Below the pieces are notes generated by a model that saw only the letters and a program-made list of their open reading frames with translations, was not told where the DNA came from and did no database searches. 64,000 nt of DNA from JACVRW01 sp963850205 (GTDB lineage: Bacteria > Actinomycetota > Thermoleophilia > Solirubrobacterales > Thermoleophilaceae). The DNA lies in NCBI GenBank assembly GCA_963850205.1, contig CAWKKJ010000014.1, positions 248,001 through 312,000 on the forward strand. Reading direction: 5' to 3'. A program made the position numbers and the translations under genes. Numbering within the stretch: the stretch's first letter is position 1; each line of letters begins with the position of its first letter. Positions 47,907-57,566 of the stretch are shown piece after piece.

Positions 47907-50327
47907 TTATCGCCGGCCTGAGCTCCGCTCCTGGAATCGGCCTAGCGTCGCCCGTGCCGGACGGCTCGGGCGCAGCCGTTCGTCGCGGGAGATCACCGTC
48001 ACGCGCACGCGCGTCCGACGGTGGTGGCCGTGGATGGCGCGGAGGACCACGCGGTTCCGTGCTCCCCGGTGGATGTGCAAGGCCGCATGGCCGGACCCCA
48101 GCACGGCGCGCACGTCGTCATGGCGGTGCCCGGCGGGGCTGCGCCACTTGACGATCACCTTGTTGCCGCGACGCCGAAGACGAAGATCGCGCGGCCGCCG
48201 CGGGCGGGGATCGCCCGCCGTCCGGTACGTCGTGACGGGGCGGTCCCTATGCGCGATCCCCTTGTTGGTCGTGACCGCGTAGATCCTGCGCGTCCCGGCG
48301 TGGCCCGGGCCGGGGGTGAAGCGGAGGCGACCGCACAGCGGCCGATCGCGGTCCCCGGGGCCGTCCTGCACTCCGCGGCAGGGCCTGCCCTTCGCCCGCC
48401 CGAGCACCTTGACCTCACTGCGGTCGGCGCTGCGCTCGACGAAGGTGATCCCGTGACCCTCGGCGTGGTACGCGTAGGCGAGGACGCGCTGGCGGCCGCG
48501 GCCGCCGACGGCGGCGTGCACTGTGGGAGGCTCGTCGGTCTCGGCCAGCCCCACATCGGCGATCGCGGACGAGCCGCGCTGCGTCTCGAGTGTCCACCTG
48601 CCGCCCCGCGGGCGAGCGATGGCCACGTGGGTCACCCGCTCCGCCGGCTCCTCGGCGATCACGTAGCGGCCTTTCTCGATCCGGCCGTCCTCCGACGGCG
48701 AGACGATGCGCCGGCCGCCCGGTCCCCTGATCACGAGCTTGGGCGGAGCCGTCCTGCCCTCGACCCGGAGGACGACCATCTTCTCGTCGTCGGGCAGCGT
48801 GATACGGCTGCGCCCCTGCTGCGCGGCGACGGCTGCGGAGCGCACGGCGCGGTAGGGGCCGACGTCGCACGAGTCGCCCATCACGTCGACGCTGCCGCCC
48901 CAGCGGTAGCCCAAGCCGGCCCTGATCCTCCAGTGCCGCGACTCCCAGTGCACACGCCAAAACGCCCAGTCCGACCAGTCGGGGTCCTTAACCAGTTCCC
49001 AGACATCGCCTTCCAAAAGCGTGAGGCAGCCCGCTATCCCGACCGTCGACACGGTGATCTCCCCACTGATGCACGCCACGCTCGCCACGCAGACGCTTCC
49101 GTAGCCGTCGACGTTGAAGCGCACGGGCTCCTGGGTCTCGAGCCAGCCGTCGACGCCCGCGTTGACGCTGGCGATGCCGAAGTCGAACCCGGCGTGGAAC
49201 CCGAAGTCGATCGAGCCGGAGGACTTGTAGGTGAAGTAGCCGTCGGCCACCTGGTAGCCGAACACCGACACGCCACCCTTCGCCGAGATAACCCACGGGC
49301 GGCTGTCGACGTACTCCACCTGACCGTCGAGCAGCAGGGCCTTCTGGCCCCCGAAGTCGGGCCCGAAGCGGATCGCCGCGGCGCCCGTGAACTTCATCGG
49401 CGGAGGCTGGATGCAGATCGCCAGGCCGACCCGGTCGAGGTACACGCCCGTGGCCAGCGGCACAGCCTCGCCGAGGTTGGTCACCTGCGCCCCGGCGTAG
49501 CTGAACTGGTCGCCGCTCACGCCGGCGAACACCCCGACCTCGGTAGAGGACTCGGTGGGTAGCGTGATCACCGCCGCGCCATCCCAGCGCGAGACGTCCG
49601 TCCCGGCTTCGCAGCTAATCAGCGGCTGGGCGCCGAAGGCCGGCGGCGAGCACGGGTCCGTCGTGGTGCTGCCGGCGGCCGTGTACGACAGGCACAGGTC
49701 CTTGATCGCGATCTGGCCGATGTAGGCGTTCCGAACTTCCGCCTTCACGGCGTCGGCGCGGACGCCGCGGTCGTCGACGCGCACGCCGACCGTGGCGGTC
49801 AGCCCGCCCGCGTCCTGCCCCGGCCCGTTTCGGAACAGGTCGGGCAGGTCGAGGACGATCCGGAACAGCGAGTAGTGCTGGCCGTCGGCGCCGTAGCCGA
49901 GGCGCAGCGCCGCCGAGCCGCCGACGCTCAGCCCGAACAGCTGCTGGTCCTGCGCCGGCCGGAACGACTCGGCATCGGCCTCGTCGCCCTGCCCGCCCTG
50001 CGGCAGCTCGAACTCGAGCTTGCCCTGGTGGACGGTGATGCCTTCCAGCGTGATCTCCGTCTCCACCGACAGGCGGCCTCCGGGCGCGTCGTCGCTCGGG
50101 CCCGAGAGCACGAGCCGCGTCCCGGCCGCGACCGGCAGCGCCAGGCCGTTGACCGTCACCGTGTCGGTCGACTCCCACCGGCCCGGCTGCGACTGCGTGA
50201 GGCAGCCGGCGGTCGTGGCCTCCACGAGCCCGAAGGCGACCCGCTTCTCGCAGGTGCCCTGGGCGCTCGCCGGGGCGGCGCTCACGCCGACCAGGAGGAT
50301 GGCTAGGCAGACGGCACGGCGCAGCAT
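47907..50327 (-). CDS. Large secreted hypothetical protein
   Basis: 806 residues from ATG 50327 with a clear signal peptide (RAVCLAILLVGVSAAPASAQ) and a good ribosome binding site (gaggagag). The body is beta-rich with repeated Gly/Asp-rich strands (LRLGYGADGQHYSLFRIVLD; GFHAGFDFGIASVNAGVDGW). The last 100 residues are strongly basic and look like a fibronectin-like domain (RRRGNKVIVKWRSPAGHRHD). No enzyme motif recognised; perhaps a cell-surface structural protein. The frame continues upstream to 50618 without a plausible start. Confidence 0.75.
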   Translation of the reverse strand: MLRRAVCLAILLVGVSAAPASAQGTCEKRVAFGLVEATTAGCLTQSQPGRWESTDTVTVNGLALPVAAGTRLVLSGPSDDAPGGRLSVETEITLEGITVHQGKLEFELPQGGQGDEADAESFRPAQDQQLFGLSVGGSAALRLGYGADGQHYSLFRIVLDLPDLFRNGPGQDAGGLTATVGVRVDDRGVRADAVKAEVRNAYIGQIAIKDLCLSYTAAGSTTTDPCSPPAFGAQPLISCEAGTDVSRWDGAAVITLPTESSTEVGVFAGVSGDQFSYAGAQVTNLGEAVPLATGVYLDRVGLAICIQPPPMKFTGAAAIRFGPDFGGQKALLLDGQVEYVDSRPWVISAKGGVSVFGYQVADGYFTYKSSGSIDFGFHAGFDFGIASVNAGVDGWLETQEPVRFNVDGYGSVCVASVACISGEITVSTVGIAGCLTLLEGDVWELVKDPDWSDWAFWRVHWESRHWRIRAGLGYRWGGSVDVMGDSCDVGPYRAVRSAAVAAQQGRSRITLPDDEKMVVLRVEGRTAPPKLVIRGPGGRRIVSPSEDGRIEKGRYVIAEEPAERVTHVAIARPRGGRWTLETQRGSSAIADVGLAETDEPPTVHAAVGGRGRQRVLAYAYHAEGHGITFVERSADRSEVKVLGRAKGRPCRGVQDGPGDRDRPLCGRLRFTPGPGHAGTRRIYAVTTNKGIAHRDRPVTTYRTAGDPRPRRPRDLRLRRRGNKVIVKWRSPAGHRHDDVRAVLGSGHAALHIHRGARNRVVLRAIHGHHRRTRVRVTVISRDERLRPSRPARATLGRFQERSSGRR

Positions 50328-50344
50328 GGCTCTCTCCTCGCTTC

Positions 50345-50727
50345 GGTCATCCGGCGTCACCGGAAAGGCGGTTGTGCATGGTGGCCCGCACCCGGCGGCC
50401 GGACGGCGACGCCGAGCTCGTCCAGGAGCAACTCGAGCGCCCGGTAACCGAGCCGGCGGGGTCGGCCGGCGTGCACGCGTCGACCGCGCCGAAGGACACC
50501 CGGAGGGGCAAATCTCGCTCCGGCTCGGATGCCGACTCGTAGAGCACGGGCACCCCACGGGCGTCGGCGCGAGCGGCAAGCTCACAGCGCAGACGGGTCT
50601 TGCCGATCCCGGGCTCACCCACTAGCGCGAGCGCAGCCGAGCGTCCAGTGTCGAGCTCGGAGAGCGCGTCAGCGAACGCGCCGTGACTTTCCGCGTGCCC
50701 AACGAGATGCAGGCCTCTCGAGACCAC
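50345..50727 (-). pseudogene. Remnant of a LuxR-family AAA ATPase regulator
   Basis: A frame starting near GTG 50727 matches the start of large LuxR-type ATPase regulators: VGHAESHGAFADALSELDTG, Walker A ALALVGEPGIGKTRLRCELA and YESASEPERDLP. After about 90 residues the match shifts frame (LGYRALELLLDELGVAV) and then stops at the 5' side of the secreted protein gene. The sensor, TPR and helix-turn-helix parts are absent, so it is a decayed fragment. Confidence 0.65.
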
Positions 50728-51006
50728 CTCCGCTCGCCGCGAGCATACACCTGTGACACCCGCGTGTGAATGGGGGTGTTCCCGGCACGACCCGATGTGG
50801 CGGCAGTGGACACCGCGACGCGGCCCCGCACCCGGGCGAGCCTTATGCTGGCGGCGCATAGTCGCGCCACCACCCACTGACGCTCCGCCGACGTCTCGCG
50901 CCACGCACCCGCGGGCGGGCGGCAGCGAGATGTCAGCGGATGTCAGCGGGCCTTGCTGTTCTTCAGCACGCCAGTTCAAATTGCGAACGGCTAAGGAGAC
51001 CGAGCT

Positions 51007-52596
51007 GTGATCTTCGCCGACACCGAAAATGGTCCCGGGAGCTTCGAGGAGACCCCCCGACGGCTGGGGGTGGCCGGGCTCGCGACCTGTCTGTGTCTTA
51101 CCGCGCTCCTGCTGTGGGCGCCGGCGGCGCCGGCGGCGACCAACAACATCTTCACCGTGGCGGGCGTCGGCACGTCTGGGTTCCTTGGCGACGACGGGCC
51201 CGCAATCGCCGCCCACTTGTTCGCTCCGGCCGGGGTGGCGGCGACCGCCGACGGCGGCTTCCTGATCGCCGACACTTTCAACAGCCGGGTGCGGCGGGTG
51301 TCGCCTTCGGGCACGATCACCACCGTCGCCGGCAACGGCACCGTGGGATTCGCGGGCGACGGCGGGCCGGCGGCCGGCGCTGAGCTGGCGCGGCCGTTCG
51401 GGGTGGCGGCGACCACGGACGGTGGCGTCCTGATCGCCGACACCTTCAACAGCCGGGTGCGGCGGGTGTCGCCTGCGGGCACGATCACCACCGTCGCCGG
51501 TGGCGGCACCGCGGGACTGGGCGACGGTGGGCCCGCCACCGACGCCGAGCTCTTCAATCCCATCGCGGTGGCTGTGACCGCCGACGGCGGCTTCCTGATC
51601 GCCGACTCGGACAACAATCTGGTGCGGCGGGTGTCGCCGGCGGGCACGATCACCACCGTCGCAGGGGCCAGCCCCGGCGGGTTCTCGGGCGACGGCGGGC
51701 CGGCTACCGCCGCCCAGCTGAATCTGCCGCAATCGGTGGCGACGACCGCGGACGGCGGCTTCCTGATCGCCGACAGCAACAACAATCGCGTGCGGCGGGT
51801 ATCGCCGGCGGGCACGATCACCACCGTGGCGGGCACCGGCACCGTGGGGTTCTCGGGCGACGGCGGCCCCGCAATCGCCGCCCAGCTGTTCGCCCCGGGC
51901 GGGGTTGTGGCGACCGCCGACGGCGGCTTCCTGATCGCCGACTCTCTAAACAATCGGGTGCGGCGTGTGTCGGTGGCGGGCACGATCACGACTGTGGCGG
52001 GCGACGGCACGGAGGGGTTCTCGGGCGACAGCGGGCTGGCCACCGCCGCGCAATTGCAGGAGCCGCAGGGGGTGGCGCCGACCGCGGACGGCGGCTTCCT
52101 GATCGCCGACTTGCGCAACAACCGGGTGCGTTTCGTCGACGCCGACCTTGGGATCCCGCAGGGGCCTCGGCCGCCGTCGGACGCCACCTGTCTTGGCCGG
52201 CCGGTGACGATCGTCGCCGCGGCGGGCGCCGGGCTGACGCGCGGCACGCCGGGCAACGACGTGATCGTCGGCTCGAGAAAGGGAGCGGACCGGATCTCCT
52301 CCGGCGGCGGCCGCGACCTCGTTTGCGCCCGCGGGGGCGACGACGTTGTGAAGACAGGCGCGGGCGCGGACCGGGTCGCGGCGGGCTCCGGTGCTGACCG
52401 GGTCAGCACGGGCGCCGGGGCGGACACCGTCAATCCGGGCAGCGGCCGCGACCGGGTCAGCACTGGCCCGGGCAACGACCGGCTCCGTCTGGCCGGCGGG
52501 ACGCGCGATCGCGCCGACTGCGGCCCGGGCCGCGACCGCGTCCGACGCGACGGGGCAGACCGGCTGCGACGCTGCGAGAGGGTCCGCCGCAGCTAG
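51007..52596 (+). CDS. Secreted NHL-repeat protein with RTX-like C-terminal repeats
   Basis: 529 residues from GTG. Signal-like segment LATCLCLTALLLWAPAAPAA, then six to seven NHL-type beta-propeller blades with the unit GDGGPA...ADGGFLIADS.NNRVRRVSPAGTITTVAG. The C-terminal 110 residues carry RTX-like Gly/Asp nonapeptides (GTPGNDVIVGSRKGADRISS; GAGADRVAAGSGADRVSTG) that may bind calcium, ending in a basic stretch. Probably an extracellular or surface protein; ligand unknown. Confidence 0.87.
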   Translation: MIFADTENGPGSFEETPRRLGVAGLATCLCLTALLLWAPAAPAATNNIFTVAGVGTSGFLGDDGPAIAAHLFAPAGVAATADGGFLIADTFNSRVRRVSPSGTITTVAGNGTVGFAGDGGPAAGAELARPFGVAATTDGGVLIADTFNSRVRRVSPAGTITTVAGGGTAGLGDGGPATDAELFNPIAVAVTADGGFLIADSDNNLVRRVSPAGTITTVAGASPGGFSGDGGPATAAQLNLPQSVATTADGGFLIADSNNNRVRRVSPAGTITTVAGTGTVGFSGDGGPAIAAQLFAPGGVVATADGGFLIADSLNNRVRRVSVAGTITTVAGDGTEGFSGDSGLATAAQLQEPQGVAPTADGGFLIADLRNNRVRFVDADLGIPQGPRPPSDATCLGRPVTIVAAAGAGLTRGTPGNDVIVGSRKGADRISSGGGRDLVCARGGDDVVKTGAGADRVAAGSGADRVSTGAGADTVNPGSGRDRVSTGPGNDRLRLAGGTRDRADCGPGRDRVRRDGADRLRRCERVRRS

Positions 52597-52699
52597 CGGG
52601 CCGGCCCCCCGATTGCGTCGCGAGCGGCGCTCTCGATGCCGCCCGCGGCCTCCGGCTCCGCAGGCTCCGGCTCCGCAGGGAGCGGGTCGGCAGGGTCCG

Positions 52700-53028
52700 G
52701 CTTTGCGGGGACCGGCGGGGCCTGCCGGGCCGGTGGGCCGGGCGCCGCTGGCAATCGCCTTCGCCGACGCCCGCCTCCGTGTGCGGGCGCGGCAGATGGT
52801 CACGCTCCGCTATGCCGCGACCGACAGAGCGCGCGCGTGATGGTGCGGATCATGCGCGGCCGGCGCACGGTCGCCCGGGCCCGTGGACGCGCCCGGGGCG
52901 CCGCCAACCGCATCCGGATCCGCGCCCCGCGGCGGGCAGGTCGCTACCGGCTGCGACTCGAGGCCAGCACGGCGGACGGCCGCGTCGCCAGCGCCCGCGC
53001 GGTGCTTATCGTCCGCCGGCCGCGCTGA
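52700..53028 (+). pseudogene. Fragment of a secreted protein C-terminal domain, frameshifted
   Basis: Two frames join to a beta-rich domain: LAIAFADARLRVRARQMVTL then RYAATDRAR, continued in another frame by VMVRIMRGRRTVARARGRAR, then RAGRYRLRLEASTADGRVAS. The break is in the run gcgcgcgcg near 52825, where two extra bases explain it. No plausible start exists upstream (only Pro/Ala/Gly-rich sequence after 52600), so it is either a broken gene or the detached tail of the NHL/RTX gene, whose stop is at 52596. Confidence 0.5.
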
Positions 53029-53154
53029 GGACGAGCCGGCGCCCCGCTCAGCCCACGCGTGTAAGCGGCGCTCATGTACCTCGGCCGTTGCGCGGCATGG
53101 CGGACCGAGCGAGACGCTTGGCTTGAAGGGGTGTCGGAGGGGTATGTGGCGGGG

Positions 53155-53523
53155 GTGACCGTGAAGCACCCAACCGAACGGGGCAGCGAAGGGCGGACGC
53201 TGTTCGACCGGGCCGCAGAGGCGGCCTCGAACTTTACGAGCAGCCCGATCTTCTTTACGGTCTGTGGACTGTTGGTGGCGGCTTGGGCCGCCTCGTACGT
53301 GCTGGCTGCGAGCGACACCGTGCACCACGTGCTAGCCGATGCCATGGCCGCGCTCACGTTGCTGCTCGTGGCGCTGCTGAAGAACGCGGAGAGGCGAGCG
53401 GAGCACGCGATCCAAGGCAAGCTTGACCGGCTGGCCGAGGCCATGCTCGCCGAGCGTCGCGAAGACCCGGATGACGGCGCAGAGGTGCTCGAGGAGGCCG
53501 TGGGCATGCACGACGAGGTTTGA
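53155..53523 (+). CDS. Low-affinity iron permease family membrane protein
   Basis: About 122 residues. LFDRAAEAASNFTSSPIFFT and VCGLLVAAWAASYVLAASDT, followed by a second helix ADAMAALTLLLVALLKNAER, match the low-affinity iron permease domain found in small bacterial membrane proteins. The tail (LDRLAEAMLAERREDPDDGA) is a charged helix. The start is uncertain: GTG 53155 is chosen; GTG 53146 and ATG 53074 are in the same frame. Iron transport has not been shown for the bacterial proteins of this type. Confidence 0.75.
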   Translation: MTVKHPTERGSEGRTLFDRAAEAASNFTSSPIFFTVCGLLVAAWAASYVLAASDTVHHVLADAMAALTLLLVALLKNAERRAEHAIQGKLDRLAEAMLAERREDPDDGAEVLEEAVGMHDEV

Positions 53524-53858
53524 CGCGTCCGCTCGGGGCGAATCAGGGACCGCGGCCAGGACGTGGCAAACGATGCGCCAGCCCAAGGCAGAGCATCAAA
53601 CCGCTGGGAGCGAAGATCGTAGGGCGCGCGCCTACTTGTCGCGCGAACCGCTCACGCGACCGGACGGAATCCAGATCGCGGGGGCGGCCATTGCGTACCT
53701 TCCTGAGCTTCATCGGTGCCACAAAGGTTTGCTGGGGACACCTTTGGGTATACGAGGTTAAGGCGGAGCTTTGATGGCAATGCCGCGCTCTGCCTCCTCA
53801 TCCATGCCGATCCCACGCCGAGTGCGGGGCCCACGGCAAACTACCTAAGGAATCGCTC
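53524..53858. other. Gap without a supported gene
   Basis: 335 bases. Open frames here have low-complexity or unusual codon use. A stretch at 53735-53770 (gacacctttgggtatacgag) weakly resembles the GDTKFNRSFD region of the IS1182-type transposase further on, but is too short to call. A weak Shine-Dalgarno site (aaggaat) precedes the gene at 53859. Confidence 0.4.
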
Positions 53859-54173
53859 ATGGCAGCAGCAGACGTAACCCGCGGCAGTGTCCGCGCGGAT
53901 GGAAATGGTTCGCCGGTCGGGAGGGCCGCTCGCCGGCTCGCGACCGAGACCAAGCAGGCGTTCAAAACCAGCGAGTTCTGGGCGATGGTCGGCCTGGTCG
54001 TGGCCATCCTGGTCAGCGCCGCGGTTATCAATGGCGGCGACAACGGGACGGACGAGTTCATCGCCCGCCAGGCATGGTTGTACGTCTCGATTCTCGGCGC
54101 GGGCTACTTCATCTCGCGCGGGCTCGCCAAGTCCGGCAGCAGCGAGCCGTACACGGACGACAACGATCGTTAG
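53859..54173 (+). CDS. Hypothetical membrane protein
   Basis: 104 residues: polar head, then FWAMVGLVVAILVSAAVING and AWLYVSILGAGYFISRGLAK as two membrane helices, with a short acidic end. Codon use is typical. It precedes a ferritin-like stress protein gene. Function unknown. Confidence 0.7.
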   Translation: MAAADVTRGSVRADGNGSPVGRAARRLATETKQAFKTSEFWAMVGLVVAILVSAAVINGGDNGTDEFIARQAWLYVSILGAGYFISRGLAKSGSSEPYTDDNDR

Positions 54174-54346
54174 GCCACACGCTGGCTGCCCGGGCTACCG
54201 CCTTCAGGCTTAGCTAGCAGCGCGCGCAAGCGCGCCAGGGCGTTCAACGCTCCGCCTCGACCCCTACCCGCAGCCCGGGCAGTTTGATGCGTTCGGGCTG
54301 GGGTGGGGGAGGGCGGTGCCTCATTTTCAACGGGGAAGGCGACATT

Positions 54347-56251
54347 TTGAGTAAGCAACAGCAGCAGAAAATCGTGCAGTACCTCAATGAAGCTCACGCC
54401 ACCGAGTTGGCGCTGGTGCGCGAGCTTCAGGCGCAGATCGCGATGACGCCAAACGGCGGCTATCGCGACGGGCTGGAGCAGCATCTTCGGGAGACCCGCG
54501 AACACTCGCGGCGCATCGAGGAGCGGCTGGGAGAGCTTGGTCAGGGCAGCAATCCGCTCCAGCTTGGGGTGGGTGTGGTTCAAACGGTGGCTGGTCAGGC
54601 GCTTGCGCTCGCCAAGGCTCCGCTCAATGTCGTCCGGGGATCTGGCGGCGAGGAGAAGGTGCTCAAGAACGCCAAGGATGCGTGTGCCAGCGAGGCGCTC
54701 GAGATCGCGACCTATACGTCGCTCGCGCGGCTCGCCCGCGTCGCTGGTGACCGACGGACGGAGCGTCTGGCCGAGTCGGTGCTGGCGGACGAGCAGCGCA
54801 TGCTCGACCGGGTGCTTGGCGAAATCCCACGCCTCACCGACGCCGTCGCGCGGGCGGAGTTCGAGGGCAACGGCTCCTATGACGTGACCGAGACCGGCGC
54901 CGCCGATACGGTGCGCCAGGTCGGGGGTACGGCCAAGCGAACGGCTCGCAAAAGCGCAGGACAGGCCAAGCAGACCGCACGTCAGGCCCGCAAGGTGCCG
55001 GGCGTCGCGCGCGCCGAGGGCACCGTCAAGGGTGCGGTTGCCTCAGAGTCGGACCTAACGATCTCGAACTACGACGCGCTCAGCGCCGATGAGGTTCAGG
55101 ACAAGCTCGCCGAGCTTTCCCAGATCGAGCTGGCCAAGGTCCTCGCCTACGAGCGCAAGAACGAGAACCGCTCCACGATCACGAGCAGAATCGATTCTCT
55201 GCAGGGCGACGAGCCCTGGCCGGGATACGACGAGCTGAGGGTGGACGAAGTCCGTGCTGTGCTCTCCGAAGGCGACGAACAGCGGATCAAGAGTACGCGC
55301 GCCTATGAGCGCAAGCACAAGGCCCGTGCCGGCGTGATCCAAGCGACCGAGCGCGAGCTCAGCAAAGGCGAAACGAGCGTTCGAGCCAAGACGGCCACCC
55401 CACGACCGGGCCTCCAGAAGGCAACAAGCGCGGCCAAGACAAGAGACGGACTCACCCGTCAACTAACAGGAGCAGAAACGATGAACCCCACAGACTCAGC
55501 CGTAGCCGAGTGGCGCGGCAGCAACGCCGTCGACAGCAACGGCGACACGCTCGGCACGGTCGAAGAGATCTATATGGACACCGAGACGGGCAAGCCCGAG
55601 TGGCTTGCGGTCAAGACCGGCCCGTTCGACAAGAAGCTGAGCTTCATCCCGATCGCGGAGGCCAGCGATACTGGCGGCGGCGTGCGGGTGCCCTATGACA
55701 ACCAGCAGGTCAAGGACGCCCCGGCCGTCGAGCCCGACGTTGAGCTCTCACAGGAAGAGGAAGCCACCCTCTACCGCCACTACGGGCTCGCGTACTCGGA
55801 AGCCGGCTCGGACTCCGGGCTGCCCCGCGGCAACGGCAGTGACACGGTCGGCCACGACACCAGCGGCCCCACCACCGACGACGCCATGACCCGCTCCGAG
55901 GAAGAGCTGCGCGTGGGCAAGATCAGCCGCGAGAGCGGACGCGCGCGGCTGCGCAAGTACGTGGTCACCGAGCAGGTCGAGAAGACGGTGCCCGTACAGC
56001 GCGAAGAGGTCCGCGTCGAGCGCGAGCCGATCACCGACGCCAACGTCGGCGAGGCGAAGGCCGGCCCGGCGATCTCCGAGGAAGAGCACGAGGTCGTGTT
56101 GCACGAGGAGGAGGTCGTGGTCGAGAAGCGCGCGGTTCCCAAGGAGCGCGTGCGCCTCGACAAGGACACCGTGACCGAGGACCAAACGGTGTCCGAGCAG
56201 GTCCGCAAGGAGCAGATCGAGGCCGAGGGCGACACCCCAGGCCGCGAGTAG
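54347..56251 (+). CDS. Fusion protein: DUF892-like ferritin fold, helical domain, PRC-barrel and DUF2382
   Basis: 634 residues from TTG 54347 (Shine-Dalgarno ggggaagg). Order: a DUF892/YciE-like helical bundle (1-170; KIVQYLNEAHATELALVREL, EALEIATYTSLARLARVAGD); a Lys/Arg-rich linker; a helical domain (240-350; ISNYDALSADEVQDKLAELS); a PRC-barrel (about 380-455; VAEWRGSNAVDSNGDTLGTV); and DUF2382 (535-625; LRKYVVTEQVEKTVPVQREE). The last two usually form a separate gene. Here an internal ATG at 55481 with aacaggag upstream is in frame, so the 256-residue PRC/DUF2382 protein may also be made alone. Likely a general stress protein. Confidence 0.82.
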   Translation: MSKQQQQKIVQYLNEAHATELALVRELQAQIAMTPNGGYRDGLEQHLRETREHSRRIEERLGELGQGSNPLQLGVGVVQTVAGQALALAKAPLNVVRGSGGEEKVLKNAKDACASEALEIATYTSLARLARVAGDRRTERLAESVLADEQRMLDRVLGEIPRLTDAVARAEFEGNGSYDVTETGAADTVRQVGGTAKRTARKSAGQAKQTARQARKVPGVARAEGTVKGAVASESDLTISNYDALSADEVQDKLAELSQIELAKVLAYERKNENRSTITSRIDSLQGDEPWPGYDELRVDEVRAVLSEGDEQRIKSTRAYERKHKARAGVIQATERELSKGETSVRAKTATPRPGLQKATSAAKTRDGLTRQLTGAETMNPTDSAVAEWRGSNAVDSNGDTLGTVEEIYMDTETGKPEWLAVKTGPFDKKLSFIPIAEASDTGGGVRVPYDNQQVKDAPAVEPDVELSQEEEATLYRHYGLAYSEAGSDSGLPRGNGSDTVGHDTSGPTTDDAMTRSEEELRVGKISRESGRARLRKYVVTEQVEKTVPVQREEVRVEREPITDANVGEAKAGPAISEEEHEVVLHEEEVVVEKRAVPKERVRLDKDTVTEDQTVSEQVRKEQIEAEGDTPGRE

Positions 56252-56318
56252 AAGCCGCGAGGCGGGTGGGGCGCGGCCGGTGTCGCGCCCCACCACTTCA
56301 CCCTTGGAGGAGAACACA

Positions 56319-57371
56319 ATGGAGACGAGCCTCGAGCTGCTGACCGGCCAGCGCGACAGGGACGGCGCCGAGCAAGCCGATCGCCGGCTCGCCGAGCACG
56401 CCGATCACCCGCCTTCCGCCAGCATCGCCAGCGTGCTCCCGGGGCAGCAACCCGGCCAGGTATCGGACTGTGGCGGCGGCCACGGCATTGCCCACCAGCT
56501 CACGAATGTAGCCGCGATCGTGATCCCGTTGGCCGCCTTCGTGCTCGCGGCCGTGATGCTATGGGGCCGGTTCGTCGAATGGATTGATCTGGCGGTATTG
56601 GGTGTGGCCTACGTGGCTACCTGCCTGGGGATCACCGTGGGCTTTCACCGCCTGCTGACCCACCGCTCGTTTCAGACCTATCCCGCCGTCCGCTATGCCC
56701 TAGCTGTGTTCGGCACGTTGGCGGTCGAAGGCTCGGTGATCAAGTGGGTGGCGGACCACCGCAAGCATCACGTCTTCACCGACCAGGAAGGCGACCCGCA
56801 CAGCCCCCACGAGGCCGGCCCCGGCGTGGCTGGAGCCCTGAGTGGCCTCTGGCACGCCCACATCGGCTGGCTCTTCAACTCGGTCGGACAGGCCGACCAA
56901 CGCCGCTACGCGGCCGACCTCCTCAAGGACCCCGGTTTGCGGCGGATCGATGCGGCCGAGAAACCGCTGATCCTAGCCAGCCTGGCGATCCCGTTTCTCT
57001 TGGGCCTCCTCGTGAAGGGAACCTTCACAGGCGCGCTCGTGACCCTCGTGTGGGGCGGGCTGTTGCGTGTCTTCTTGCTGCATCACGCGACGTTCAGCAT
57101 CAACTCGATCTGCCACTTCTTCGGCCGCCGACCCTTCGCGACCAAGGACCGCTCCACGAACGTGGCCTGGCTGTCTGTCGCGACCCTCGGAGAGTCCTGG
57201 CACAACAACCACCATGCGTTTCCCACATCCGCGTTCCACGGCCTCCGCCGCCGCGAGCTCGACCTCGGTGGCGTCTTCATCAGGGCCCTCGAGCGGGCCG
57301 GACTCGCCTGGCATGTGGTGCGAATCAGCTCTGAGCGCCAACGCCAGAAGGCAGCGCCCGGGATCAGGTAA
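56319..57371 (+). CDS. Fatty acid desaturase (acyl-CoA delta-9 desaturase type)
   Basis: 350 residues. Membrane helices and the three histidine boxes of membrane desaturases: GFHRLLTHRSF, DHRKHHVFTD and SWHNNHHAFP, which bind the di-iron centre. It introduces a double bond in acyl chains, changing membrane fluidity. The first 60 residues are a polar extension (ADRRLAEHADHPPSASIASV). ATG 56319 has ggaggag upstream. It follows the stress-type fusion gene by 67 bases. Confidence 0.92.
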   Translation: METSLELLTGQRDRDGAEQADRRLAEHADHPPSASIASVLPGQQPGQVSDCGGGHGIAHQLTNVAAIVIPLAAFVLAAVMLWGRFVEWIDLAVLGVAYVATCLGITVGFHRLLTHRSFQTYPAVRYALAVFGTLAVEGSVIKWVADHRKHHVFTDQEGDPHSPHEAGPGVAGALSGLWHAHIGWLFNSVGQADQRRYAADLLKDPGLRRIDAAEKPLILASLAIPFLLGLLVKGTFTGALVTLVWGGLLRVFLLHHATFSINSICHFFGRRPFATKDRSTNVAWLSVATLGESWHNNHHAFPTSAFHGLRRRELDLGGVFIRALERAGLAWHVVRISSERQRQKAAPGIR

Positions 57372-57566
57372 CAACCAAACAGGACGACGAGCGATAAGCG
57401 GGATGTCAACGGCAAGCGCGGTGGCCACCGAAACACACGCTCCTCCGCGTGGTCCCGCGAGCACACTTTGACAACTTCTCCCAGTCGCCGCACGACGGGA
57501 CGTCCGCTGCACACCGCGCGCCCGCTGCACCTGCGCTTGCGCTTTCCATGCTCCTATTCCAAGGAT

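Noticed and set aside
50728..51732. Upstream extension of the regulator remnant and other minus-strand frames across the NHL gene
   Set aside because: They are shadows of the NHL repeats, giving repeated low-complexity sequence, and share no domain with the regulator fragment.
53652..53834. Possible old IS1182 transposase fragment (similarity to the GDTKFNRSFD coding stretch)
   Set aside because: The match covers only about 30 bases with many differences and no flanking support; too weak to call.
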